Assembly: GCA_903994365.1 (NCBI GenBank)
Contig: CAJEXL010000013.1
Location: 1 to 58,047 of the forward strand
Source of the DNA: an uncultured Chlorobiaceae bacterium
GTDB lineage: Bacteria > Bacteroidota > Chlorobiia > Chlorobiales > Chlorobiaceae
Direction of reading: 5' to 3'
Length of the DNA: 58,047 bases
Made by a program: the position numbers and the translations under genes. Below, piece by piece: positions 8,941 to 16,810 of the stretch. Under the pieces are notes generated by a model. It saw nothing but the letters and a program-made list of their open reading frames with translations. It made no database searches and had not been told where the DNA came from. Each line of letters opens with the position of its first letter. Position 1 is the first letter of the stretch.

Positions 8941-9795
8941 ATGACAACTGATGTGACGACAACTTCAGAGAGTGTGTCAACAAAGAAAGCAACACGTGAT
9001 ATCTATCTGCCTGCTGAACGGAAAAAAGTTGCAGGTGGGGGAGCTGCCCACATTGTAGCCAAGGATTTTTCCATCCATTATGGAGAGTTTGAAGCTGTAA
9101 AAAAGGTCAGTGCAGATGTTTTATCTAAATATGTTACAGCAATTATTGGGCCAAGTGGTTGTGGCAAGAGCACCTTTTTACGCGCCATCAACCGCATGAA
9201 TGACCTGATTCCAAGTTGTTATACATCAGGTTCACTGCTCTTTGATGGTGAGGATATTTATGGAAAATATACTGATGAGGTGTTGCTTCGCAAGAAGATC
9301 GGGATGGTGTTTCAGAAGCCGAACCCTTTTCCAAAATCCATTTTCGATAATATTGCTTACGGCCCTCGTCTGCATGGTGTGAGCGACAAGAAAAAGCTTT
9401 TGGAGATAGTTGAGCGGAGCTTGAGAAAAGCAGCAATATGGGATGAGGTTTGTGATCGTCTCGACAAAAACGCTCTCGGGCTGAGCGGTGGGCAGCAGCA
9501 GAGGCTCTGTGTTGCCCGAACTCTTGCGGTTGAACCTGAAGTGCTTCTGCTTGACGAACCAACTTCTGCACTTGATCCCAAAGCCACAGCAAAAATCGAG
9601 GATCTGATCCAGGAGTTACGCGGCAGTTATACCATTATGATCGTCACGCACAATATGCAACAGGCCTCAAGAGTGTCGGACTCCACTATGTTTTTTTACG
9701 AGGGTGTTCTGGTTGAGCATGCCTCTACCGCAGAGCTTTTTACCAATCCAAAAGATCCGATGACTGAAGATTATATCACCGGAAGATTCAGCTAA
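8941..9795 (+). CDS. pstB: Phosphate ABC transporter ATP-binding protein PstB
   Basis: 284 residues. Walker [10 protein letters not shown] at 70-78, the PstB-specific INRMNDLIP just after it, Q-loop [20 protein letters not shown], signature [13 protein letters not shown], Walker [13 protein letters not shown] and the switch His in VTHNMQQA. It powers phosphate import through PstCA at the inner face of the membrane. The N-terminal 35 residues precede the usual start of the fold and are probably disordered. phoU begins 20 bases downstream, so pstC-A-B-phoU is one operon. Confidence 0.97.
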   Translation: MTTDVTTTSESVSTKKATRDIYLPAERKKVAGGGAAHIVAKDFSIHYGEFEAVKKVSADVLSKYVTAIIGPSGCGKSTFLRAINRMNDLIPSCYTSGSLLFDGEDIYGKYTDEVLLRKKIGMVFQKPNPFPKSIFDNIAYGPRLHGVSDKKKLLEIVERSLRKAAIWDEVCDRLDKNALGLSGGQQQRLCVARTLAVEPEVLLLDEPTSALDPKATAKIEDLIQELRGSYTIMIVTHNMQQASRVSDSTMFFYEGVLVEHASTAELFTNPKDPMTEDYITGRFS

Positions 9796-9815
9796 CAAAA
9801 CCATAGTCAAGAATA

Positions 9816-10535
9816 ATGTCATCACGTCCGGTCCATGAGCTTATCAAAGAACTCTCCCAGGTTCTTGTTCAGATCTCCGACAAAGTTGTAGGGAACTTGT
9901 ATAATGCCCTTGATGCCGTCAAACATCAGGATGAGCAGGGTGCCCGTCAGATAAGAATTGTCGATAAGGAAATTGACGTAGCAGAGGTGAAACTTGAAGA
10001 GCGTTGTCTGGCATTTCTTGCCCTCCAGCAACCGGTTGCCAGAGATTTGCGCACCATTGTTGCCATCATAAAGATTAATGACGACCTTGAACGTATCGGT
10101 GATCTTGCTGTTCATATCATTGATCGTATGCCTGAAATGAGTCCTGCGATGCTCGAATCGTTCTCTTTTGAAAATATGGGCATGTATGCAGGTGATATGG
10201 TGAAAAGGTCGATTGAGGCTTTTATTTCAAAAAATCGGTTACTGGCCGATGAAGTATGTGCACTTGATGAAGAGATTGATGTGATGCACCGATCTGTTTT
10301 TAAAAAAGTGACAGCATTGATCAAGAGTCCTGATTCTGATGTTGACCAGCTTATTGCAGCGCTCAGTATATCAAGGTACATCGAACGTATGGCTGATCAT
10401 GCCTCAAGAATAGCTCACGAAGTGATCTATCTGGTTACTGGAGAGATTGTTCGCCATAATGGCGGATTTTATGATAAGCTTATAGAATCGATTAACACGG
10501 ATAATTCATCGGAGCACCACAAAGGGGATAAATGA
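9816..10535 (+). CDS. phoU: Phosphate signalling protein PhoU
   Basis: 239 residues, normal length, two three-helix repeats. Both metal-binding E/D-x-x-x-D sites are present: NDDLERIGDLAVHI in the first half and SRYIERMADHASRIAHEV in the second. PhoU couples the Pst transporter to the PhoR sensor kinase and limits phosphate uptake. It is the last gene of pstC-A-B-phoU. A PhoR-like kinase lies 7 kb away on the other strand and a divergent second PhoU-like gene 4.4 kb downstream. No terminator hairpin was found directly after it. Confidence 0.95.
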   Translation: MSSRPVHELIKELSQVLVQISDKVVGNLYNALDAVKHQDEQGARQIRIVDKEIDVAEVKLEERCLAFLALQQPVARDLRTIVAIIKINDDLERIGDLAVHIIDRMPEMSPAMLESFSFENMGMYAGDMVKRSIEAFISKNRLLADEVCALDEEIDVMHRSVFKKVTALIKSPDSDVDQLIAALSISRYIERMADHASRIAHEVIYLVTGEIVRHNGGFYDKLIESINTDNSSEHHKGDK

Positions 10536-10758
10536 TATTGCCTATTGTCCGTCATTCAGGAATGAGGATCTGAAGGCTCCTTAAATTATACCGGAGTTTC
10601 GGCGATTTTCCTGAAAAGTCTGATGCTGAAGAGGCGCTGTGGCCAGTTCAGCAAAAATGTTGCAATCTTCTCCCACGCCAAAATCAATGACACGATTGTA
10701 TAGCCATTCAGCAAAAACACTGTTGAGAAATGAGGGAGTTGCTTCAACAATGAAGCCT

Positions 10759-10778
10759 CCCCGCCGCAAGCAGCGGGG
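10759..10778. repeat. GC-rich hairpin (CCCCGC / GCGGGG)
   Basis: A 6-bp GC stem closes a CGCAAGCA loop. There is no T-run on either strand at terminator distance, so a simple terminator is unlikely. It pairs in style with the palindrome 32 bases downstream. Confidence 0.5.
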
Positions 10779-10810
10779 TATCTGGTTTTAGAAAAAGCTT
10801 AACATACGTT

Positions 10811-10822
10811 ACCGCATGCGGT
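10811..10822. repeat. Perfect palindrome ACCGCATGCGGT
   Basis: A 12-base perfect palindrome followed by GGGGAATTCAACCCTG. It could be an operator for the hss gene 109 bases downstream, or part of a repeat element with the hairpin just before it. The 10-mer TTCAACCCTG at 10829-10838 recurs at 13574-13583, beyond the ornithine decarboxylase gene. Confidence 0.4.
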
Positions 10823-10930
10823 GGGGAATTCAACCCTGAGAGATTAAATTTCGGGGCGTATATTGTTTTTCCGATTAGTAATTAAATGGATAGATATCAA
10901 AAGGTTATCTGAAATAAAAAGTGAAAAGCC

Positions 10931-12388
10931 GTGATTGATTTTAACAAAAACATACTCATTATTGGATTTGGCTCTGTATCTCAATGTACAGTCCCTGTTC
11001 TTTTTGAACACATTAACGTCGATTATACTCATGTCATCATTATGGATTTTGAGGATATTCGTGAAAAAGTATCACCGTGGACAGCATTGGGCGTTACCTA
11101 CATTAATCATCAAATAACGCCGTATAATATAGCACAAACCCTTTCGACCTATGTCGCCGAGGGCGATTTGATCATAGATTTAGCGTGGAATATTGATTGT
11201 TGTGAAATTCTTCAATGGTGTCATGATCATGGTGTCCTCTATATGAACACCTCGGTAGAAGTGTGGGATCCTTATACAGGGGTTGAGACTCAGCATCCTA
11301 CTGAAAGAACACTCTACTACCGGCACATGAAAATCCGTCGCATGACTTCACAGTGGAAAGAAAAAGGTGTCACTGCGGTGCTTGAGCATGGCGCCAATCC
11401 CGGATTGATATCGCATTTTACCAAACAAGGGTTACTTGATATTGCCGATGCAGTCATTGCCCGGAACAAGGTCGGCCCAGTTCAAGCCGAAATTATTAAA
11501 GAGCTGTCTGAAAAAAGAATTTTCAATGAACTGGCAATGGCACTTGGCGTCAAAGTGATTCACTGCTCTGAAAGGGATACTCAAATTTCTGATGTTCCAA
11601 AACAGGTTGACGAGTTTGTCAATACCTGGAGTGTCGAGGGATTTCGCGAAGAGGGTATGACGACTGCTGAAATGGGATGGGGAACCCATGAAAAAGAGCT
11701 TCCTCAATTTGCCTATACCCATACTGATGGGCCAAAAAACCAGATTTGTCTTGCCAAAATGGGTATGAATACCTGGGTGTGCTCCTGGGTACCTGATTAT
11801 GATATACGTGGTATGGTAGTTCGCCATGGCGAGGCTTTTACGATTTCAGACTATCTGACTGTCTGTAAAGAGGGGCAAGCCATCTACCGTCCGACGGTCC
11901 ATTACGCCTATTGTCCGAGTGATGCCGCTATTACCTCTCTGCATGAACTGCGTGGTTATGATTATAAACTTCAGCCCAATTTCAGGATCATGAATGATGA
12001 GATTACCAAGGGTTCTGATATTCTTGGTGCATTACTGATGGGTCATTGTTTTAATTCCTGGTGGACTGGCTCCGCCCTGAGCATAGAGCAATCCAGAGCC
12101 CTGGTACCTCATCAGAATGCAACCACCCTGCAGGTGGCAATATCTGTGGTCGCAGCCTGTATGTGGATGATCGAAAATCCTGACAGGGGTGTTGTTGTAC
12201 CAGATAATATTGATCATGAGTATATCCTTGGAATTGCAAAACCTTGGCTTGGCAACTTCATCTCAAAAGCTTCCGATTGGACGCCATTAAAATACAATCC
12301 CAACTATTTTGCAGGGTTTAATACACCTGATATTGATGAAACGGATCCCTGGCAGTTCAAGAACTTTCTTATTACCGATAATGATTAA
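10931..12388 (+). CDS. hss: Homospermidine synthase
   Basis: 485 residues, family length. N-terminal Rossmann NAD-binding segment ILIIGFGSVSQC, then LIIDLAWNIDC, MNTSVEVWDPY, the family-typical EHGANPGLISHF, and the late WWTGSALSIEQSR. The bacterial enzyme makes sym-homospermidine from two putrescine molecules, NAD-dependent. The start is GTG at 10931; no in-frame ATG gives a complete nucleotide-binding fold, and upstream is only a weak AAGTGAAAAG. A decarboxylase that makes putrescine follows after 15 bases, so the two form a short polyamine pathway. The gene is more AT-rich than pst or RND genes nearby, compatible with transfer but not proof. Confidence 0.93.
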   Translation: MIDFNKNILIIGFGSVSQCTVPVLFEHINVDYTHVIIMDFEDIREKVSPWTALGVTYINHQITPYNIAQTLSTYVAEGDLIIDLAWNIDCCEILQWCHDHGVLYMNTSVEVWDPYTGVETQHPTERTLYYRHMKIRRMTSQWKEKGVTAVLEHGANPGLISHFTKQGLLDIADAVIARNKVGPVQAEIIKELSEKRIFNELAMALGVKVIHCSERDTQISDVPKQVDEFVNTWSVEGFREEGMTTAEMGWGTHEKELPQFAYTHTDGPKNQICLAKMGMNTWVCSWVPDYDIRGMVVRHGEAFTISDYLTVCKEGQAIYRPTVHYAYCPSDAAITSLHELRGYDYKLQPNFRIMNDEITKGSDILGALLMGHCFNSWWTGSALSIEQSRALVPHQNATTLQVAISVVAACMWMIENPDRGVVVPDNIDHEYILGIAKPWLGNFISKASDWTPLKYNPNYFAGFNTPDIDETDPWQFKNFLITDND

Positions 12389-12403
12389 AACAGGATACAA
12401 CTG

Positions 12404-13543
12404 ATGATAGCTCAACATTTAAAACAATTGGCGTTAGTGCATGGTACCCCTTTGTTTGTGGTAGACCACGAAATATTGCGTGCCAATTACCGTGAGTTTA
12501 AGCAGCATCTTCCAAGGGTACAGGCCTATTTCGCGGTTAAAGCAAACTCAGCCAAAGAAATAGTTAAAACGTTCTATGACGCTGGTGCCAGCTTTGATGT
12601 TGCATCAATGCCTGAGTTTCTTACTGTCTATGAAAATATTAAAGGCCTGACACCTGTTGAGCAGCAGGATTTTATATGGGATAAAATCATCTATGCAAAT
12701 CCGATAAAGCCAATACCGACGTTAAAGGAGCTCGACCAGTATAAACCGTTGGTAACTTTTGACAATGAAGATGAAATAGCAAAAATTGCTACCTATGCAC
12801 CGAACGCGGGTCTTGTTTTACGACTAAAAGTCCCTAATACTGGAGCGATGGTAGAGCTCTCTTCCAAATTCGGTGCAGATCCTGGAGAAGCTGTTGATCT
12901 TATAGAAAAAGCATTTAAGAGTGGACTGGTGGTTGAAGGTTTAAGCTTTCATGTCGGCAGTCAATGCACAAATTTCCAGAATTATATTCAAGCCCTTAAT
13001 CTGGCAGCGAATATTTTCAAAGAATCGTGGGAAAGAGGGTATAAGGAGGTAAAAATTCTTGATATCGGTGGCGGTTTTCCCGCTCCTTATGACAACAATG
13101 TAAAACCTTTTGCTGAGCTTGCCCGTATGCTCAATTCCGAATTTGACCGGCTGTTTCCGCCCGACATTGAAATCATAGCCGAACCCGGAAGATTTTTAGT
13201 GGCAACTGCCGCGTGCGTCGTGATGGAGATTGTTGGTACAGCGTATCGTGACGGTAAAAAATGTTATTACGTCAATGATGGGGTTTATCATACCTTTTCA
13301 GGGATCATTTTTGATCACTGCGAGTATCCTTTAAAATCCTTCAAAGAGGGCAATGAGAAAATGTGTGCGGTTTATGGTCCTACCTGTGATGCTCTGGACA
13401 CGATCACGATGGCCAATCTCTTGCCCGTAGACCTTGCGATAGGGGATTTACTCTACAGTGAAAATATTGGAGCCTACAGTCATGCGTCATCAACTTACTT
13501 TAATGGGTTTCCACCTGCAAAGGTTCTGCATATAAATAGATAG
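12404..13543 (+). CDS. PLP-dependent ornithine decarboxylase (alanine-racemase fold)
   Basis: 379 residues. The PLP lysine is K46 in YFAVKAN; further motifs are FDVASMPEF, LSFHVGSQC, ILDIGGGFP, EPGRFLVA, the active-site Cys in GPTCDALDT and the terminal YSENIGAYSHASSTYFNGF. This is the eukaryotic-type group IV decarboxylase family. Length and motifs fit ornithine decarboxylase better than diaminopimelate or arginine decarboxylase; the last motif is shared with carboxynorspermidine decarboxylase, so some doubt remains. Product putrescine would feed the homospermidine synthase encoded 15 bases upstream. A terminator follows. Confidence 0.88.
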   Translation: MIAQHLKQLALVHGTPLFVVDHEILRANYREFKQHLPRVQAYFAVKANSAKEIVKTFYDAGASFDVASMPEFLTVYENIKGLTPVEQQDFIWDKIIYANPIKPIPTLKELDQYKPLVTFDNEDEIAKIATYAPNAGLVLRLKVPNTGAMVELSSKFGADPGEAVDLIEKAFKSGLVVEGLSFHVGSQCTNFQNYIQALNLAANIFKESWERGYKEVKILDIGGGFPAPYDNNVKPFAELARMLNSEFDRLFPPDIEIIAEPGRFLVATAACVVMEIVGTAYRDGKKCYYVNDGVYHTFSGIIFDHCEYPLKSFKEGNEKMCAVYGPTCDALDTITMANLLPVDLAIGDLLYSENIGAYSHASSTYFNGFPPAKVLHINR

Positions 13544-13576
13544 TTTATTTGTGCAGGTTGGGGAGTTGATAATTTC

Positions 13577-13607
13577 AACCCTGGTTTAAAGAATTGAACA
13601 GGGTTTT
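13577..13607 (+). terminator. Putative terminator after ornithine decarboxylase
   Basis: Stem AACCCTG / CAGGGTT with a 15-base loop, followed by only four T. Weak but correctly placed 34 bases after the decarboxylase stop. Confidence 0.5.
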
Positions 13608-13697
13608 CTATGCTTGAGTTGCTGGATCAATCATCGGTAGGTTAACTTGCACTTACTTTTGTTAGTATCAGGAATTATATAGGCGAAAAATTATTTG

Positions 13698-13704
13698 AGG
13701 AGGT
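13698..13704 (+). promoter_or_regulatory. Strong ribosome binding site AGGAGGT
   Basis: Full anti-Shine-Dalgarno match 4 bases before ATG at 13709. It is unusual in this window, where most genes have weak or no such site, and it fixes the start of the repeat protein. Confidence 0.8.
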
Positions 13705-13708
13705 AAAA

Positions 13709-14713
13709 ATGACTAAACCAGTTAAGGCAGTAACCTTTACTGATGTAATGGATATGGTTGATGGAACGGCTGATATTGATTGTTCCAATAGGGGCTTGAC
13801 ATCACTGGAGGGTTGTCCGGAGAAAGTTAAAGGATATTTCAATTGTTCAGGGAACAAACTCACAACCCTTGGGGGAGCACCTAAAAAGATTAAAGGGGAT
13901 TTCAATTGTTCGTGCAATCTGCTGACAACCCTTGAAGGAGGCCCGGAGGAAGTTGACGGTGATTATGACTGTTCAAGCAATGAACTGAAAACTCTGGAGT
14001 ATTGTCCGATTTTTGTAACTGGTGATTTTTCTTGCGCTGGAAACCTTCTGACAACGCTTCAAGGAGAGATCTATTCAAGTAAAGGTATCAAGCAAGCAAG
14101 GTGTCTGGAAACAGTTGAGGGAGATTTCAATTGTTCAGGGAACAAACTCACAACCCTTGATGGTTCGCCTGATATTGTGGGTGGAGATTATGATTGTTCA
14201 AATAATCAATTGACCTCTCTTGAAAAGTGTCCGGTTGTTATTTTCGGAGATTTTTCCTGCTTCGGAAACCAACTTATATCACTTGATGGCGCTCCTCGAC
14301 ATGTTGCTGGTAACTTTGATTGTTCAAATAATAAACTTACCAGCCTAAAGGGATACCTGGAAGTAGTTAACGGTGATTTTAATTGTTCGGTTAACGAGTT
14401 GACCTCGCTCAAAGGTGCTCCTGAAAAAGTCAAGGGCTTCGATTGTTCAAATAATCAGCTTACATCTCTCAAGGGAGGACCTGAAAAAGTCAAGGGGGAT
14501 TTCGACTGCTCAAGGAATCAGATAACGTTGCTGAAGGGGGCTCCCAAAAAAGTAAAAGGACATTTTAATTGCTCCGGTAATCAACTGACAACACTGGAGT
14601 GTGGGCTTAAGAAAGTCGGCGGAGATTTTATCTGTGCAGATAATGCCATGCCTTTTACGGAAGAACAAGTTCGATCGGCTTACCAGATAAAAGGAATCTT
14701 TTTAGCGGTATAA
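13709..14713 (+). CDS. Tandem-repeat protein of LRR-like DFNCS-NxLTSLxG units
   Basis: 334 residues, almost entirely 13-14 tandem units of about 21 residues with the consensus V-x-G-D-F-x-C-S-x-N-x-L-T-S-L-x-G-x-P. One unit (around residues 113-145) carries a 12-residue insertion. The pattern is that of a leucine-rich-repeat-like solenoid with a buried Cys per turn, known from phage and bacterial proteins of unknown role. A capping helix ends the protein (EEQVRSAYQI). There is no signal peptide or membrane segment, so it should be cytoplasmic. Start fixed by AGGAGGT. It is alone between terminator-like sequence and a PhoU-like gene. A binding role is plausible; the partner is unknown. Confidence 0.85.
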   Translation: MTKPVKAVTFTDVMDMVDGTADIDCSNRGLTSLEGCPEKVKGYFNCSGNKLTTLGGAPKKIKGDFNCSCNLLTTLEGGPEEVDGDYDCSSNELKTLEYCPIFVTGDFSCAGNLLTTLQGEIYSSKGIKQARCLETVEGDFNCSGNKLTTLDGSPDIVGGDYDCSNNQLTSLEKCPVVIFGDFSCFGNQLISLDGAPRHVAGNFDCSNNKLTSLKGYLEVVNGDFNCSVNELTSLKGAPEKVKGFDCSNNQLTSLKGGPEKVKGDFDCSRNQITLLKGAPKKVKGHFNCSGNQLTTLECGLKKVGGDFICADNAMPFTEEQVRSAYQIKGIFLAV

Positions 14714-14956
14714 CTCCTCCACCAATTAATTTTTTACGCATTTTTATAGGTGTCGTATCGCTTTTTGTGGAATAAAAAGCCCTGTACAACCCCTGAGAGC
14801 AAAAATACAACGTTTAGGGACATTGGTGTGGTCTATGCTACTTGCAAGGGGGGAATCAGCAGAGTTTTTGTTTTTTTTCTTGCATTTAACCTTGCATCTC
14901 TGCTAAATTAGCGTCACATTGTATTTTTCAAAACATAAGTATGGTGTTTGAACCCT

Positions 14957-15688
14957 ATGGCTACATTGTTAGGAAAACTTTTCGGTGATGCGCCGAAAAC
15001 CTCAGAAACCCCGCAAGCCTTTACCATCAAGATTGATCCCGCCAAGTTCGCTATTGCAACGAAACCTCAGGGAACGATCTATGTGCAGCTTGAATCACTC
15101 AAGCAGAAGCTCACCAAACTCTCATCCAATGTTGAAAATAACCTGATGCTCAGCATCCGTGCTTCAACGAAGGGAAATGTTGAACTTGCATCATCAGCGT
15201 TTAATTTTGATGAGGCCTATATCCGCAAAGGGAAGTTCGAAGTCGAGTATCTTACCGTTGCTTACTCAGCATTTCAGAATCTCGGCGGAGAGGATCTCAA
15301 GGCTATCAAATATGCCCGTATGATTCTCAAGGATCTTGAGCGTCTGGCGCAGTTGGCACTCAATATTGCCGACAAGGCTGAGTATGTCAAGTTCGCTAAT
15401 GTGCAGGATCTGCACAAGGATGAGTATGGTCTGAAGCCCATGGGCGACATTACAGCAGAGATGATCAAAAAAGCGGTTGAAGCTTATGTAAGTGGCAACT
15501 CCAAACATGCCAGTGAAACTCTGGTGATGATGAACGAGATTCAGTCTCTTTACGATGCAGCAGTTGCAAAGATAAAGGCATCGGTCAACGATCAGAATAT
15601 TGTAAATCTTACCGGTATCCTTTCGATTATTGAACATGTGAAGGCATCAGCAGATATCTCTTGTTCCATTGCCAGTAATTTCTGCTGA
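14957..15688 (+). CDS. Divergent PhoU-like protein
   Basis: 243 residues from ATG at 14957 (MATLLGKLFGDAPK); an in-frame TTG at 14948 is less likely. All-helical, with two PhoU-like halves: NNLMLSIRASTKG and ILKDLERLAQLALNIADKA, then VMMNEIQSLYDAAVAKIKA and GILSIIEHVKASADISCS. The metal-binding E-R-I-G-D motif of true PhoU is replaced (ERLAQLA, EHVKASADIS), so metal binding is probably altered or lost. The first 20 residues resemble those of membrane- or partner-targeted small helical proteins. Role is presumably regulatory in phosphate or another transport system. An RND pump follows after 30 bases on the same strand but need not be linked. Confidence 0.75.
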   Translation: MATLLGKLFGDAPKTSETPQAFTIKIDPAKFAIATKPQGTIYVQLESLKQKLTKLSSNVENNLMLSIRASTKGNVELASSAFNFDEAYIRKGKFEVEYLTVAYSAFQNLGGEDLKAIKYARMILKDLERLAQLALNIADKAEYVKFANVQDLHKDEYGLKPMGDITAEMIKKAVEAYVSGNSKHASETLVMMNEIQSLYDAAVAKIKASVNDQNIVNLTGILSIIEHVKASADISCSIASNFC

Positions 15689-15718
15689 AAGGAATAAAGA
15701 TTATTTGAACCATGCCCC

Positions 15719-16810
15719 ATGCCTGAATGGATTAAAACAAAGAAGTTCCTCTCAATTTTTCTCTTGACAGTGGTTTTTTTTGGGCTGTTTCTGTGGGCGC
15801 AACGCCGCGAAACGCCCAAAACAGTTCCTGCAATAAATAGCGCAATCGATCGAATTCCGGTTTCAGTAGCCTTGGTCTCCAAGGTGGCTGTCCGCGACAG
15901 TTTCAGCATTGTTGGTACGGTTGAAGCATTCAGGGAGGCTGATATCTTTTCAGAGTCCGAAGGTCTGCTTCGTCGGGTTTCGGCTGATCCTGGCGATCAC
16001 AAAAGGGCTGGAGAAGAGTTGTTTCGCCTCGATAATGAACTCTCCACCATCCTCAGGAGAAAGGCTGATACCTATTATCGTCAGAAAAAAAAGGATTTTG
16101 AACGGTACAAAAATCTCTACAGTGAAGGCGCCATACCACTTTCAGCCTACGAAACCGCTCAGTTGCAATACGAAGAGGCGCAAGCTGATTTAGTTACAGT
16201 CACCCGAAAAAATAGTGACGCGTCAATAAAGGCTCCATTTTCCGGGGAAGTAACGGCAAGGTTTGTTGAGCAGGGTGAGCTGGTGCGTCCCGGGATGAAG
16301 GTGGCGCATCTGATTGATTTGAGCAACGTCAAAGTTATTCTCTTTGTTCCTGAGAGAGAGGTGCTCAAGTTTGCTGAGGGGAGGCTCCTCAAGGTGAGTT
16401 GCGACCTTTTTCCCGGAGAGATTTTTAAGGGCATCGTGAGTGCGGTGAGCCAAAAATCTGGTCGTGACCACACCTGTCGCGTCGAAGTTCTGTTACAAGA
16501 TAGTGGCAACATAAGTTTCAGATCAGGGATGTTCGCAAAAGTTCTCTCCTCGGCAAACGATGAACGTCACGCCATTATGGTACCTCGCGCTGCGCTTGTT
16601 TCCGGTATCAAAAAACCTGAACTATTTATTGTTCGGCATGGCAAGGCGTTTTTGCAACCTTTTGTTGTTGGCAGAGAATTCCACAATAACCTTGAGGTAC
16701 TGAGTGGTCTTGTGCCAGGCGACAGCGTGGTGATCAGCGGTCAGAATGAGTTGAATAATGGAACTCGTGTCATTGTGATTGGGCAGCAAAAGGGCGCTGC
16801 TGAGCCATGA
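15719..16810 (+). CDS. RND efflux periplasmic adaptor (membrane fusion protein)
   Basis: 363 residues. N-terminal anchor or signal segment FLSIFLLTVVFFGLFLWA (about 9-27), then the lipoyl/barrel-sandwich halves (EGLLRRVSADPGDHKRAGE and IKAPFSGEVTARFVEQGE) around a short coiled-coil hairpin, and a beta-barrel domain with SFRSGMFAKV. These adaptors link an inner-membrane RND pump to an outer-membrane channel. The gene ends in ATGA overlapping the pump start. No TolC-type gene is adjacent, so the channel must be shared. Substrate is not predictable. Confidence 0.9.
   Translation: MPEWIKTKKFLSIFLLTVVFFGLFLWAQRRETPKTVPAINSAIDRIPVSVALVSKVAVRDSFSIVGTVEAFREADIFSESEGLLRRVSADPGDHKRAGEELFRLDNELSTILRRKADTYYRQKKKDFERYKNLYSEGAIPLSAYETAQLQYEEAQADLVTVTRKNSDASIKAPFSGEVTARFVEQGELVRPGMKVAHLIDLSNVKVILFVPEREVLKFAEGRLLKVSCDLFPGEIFKGIVSAVSQKSGRDHTCRVEVLLQDSGNISFRSGMFAKVLSSANDERHAIMVPRAALVSGIKKPELFIVRHGKAFLQPFVVGREFHNNLEVLSGLVPGDSVVISGQNELNNGTRVIVIGQQKGAAEP

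Larger units (their letters stand above)
10536..10930. other. Intergenic region with GC-rich hairpins, possible repeat element
   Basis: 395 bases between phoU and the homospermidine synthase gene. A minus-strand 62-codon frame at 10581-10769 is open but has no recognisable product and ends inside the hairpin zone; I do not call it a gene. The block 10757-10840 holds two palindromes of similar GC-rich composition in otherwise AT-rich DNA, which suggests a small dispersed element or the scar of one. No tRNA or clear promoter was seen. Confidence 0.45.

Noticed and set aside
10581..10769. 62-codon minus-strand frame between phoU and hss
   Set aside because: No recognised product and no ribosome site; it starts within the hairpin zone. 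Kept only as part of a possible repeat element.
13780..14660. Regular DNA repetition that could suggest a CRISPR array
   Set aside because: The repeats are in-frame units of about 63 bases that encode the LRR-like protein; no constant repeat with unique spacers.
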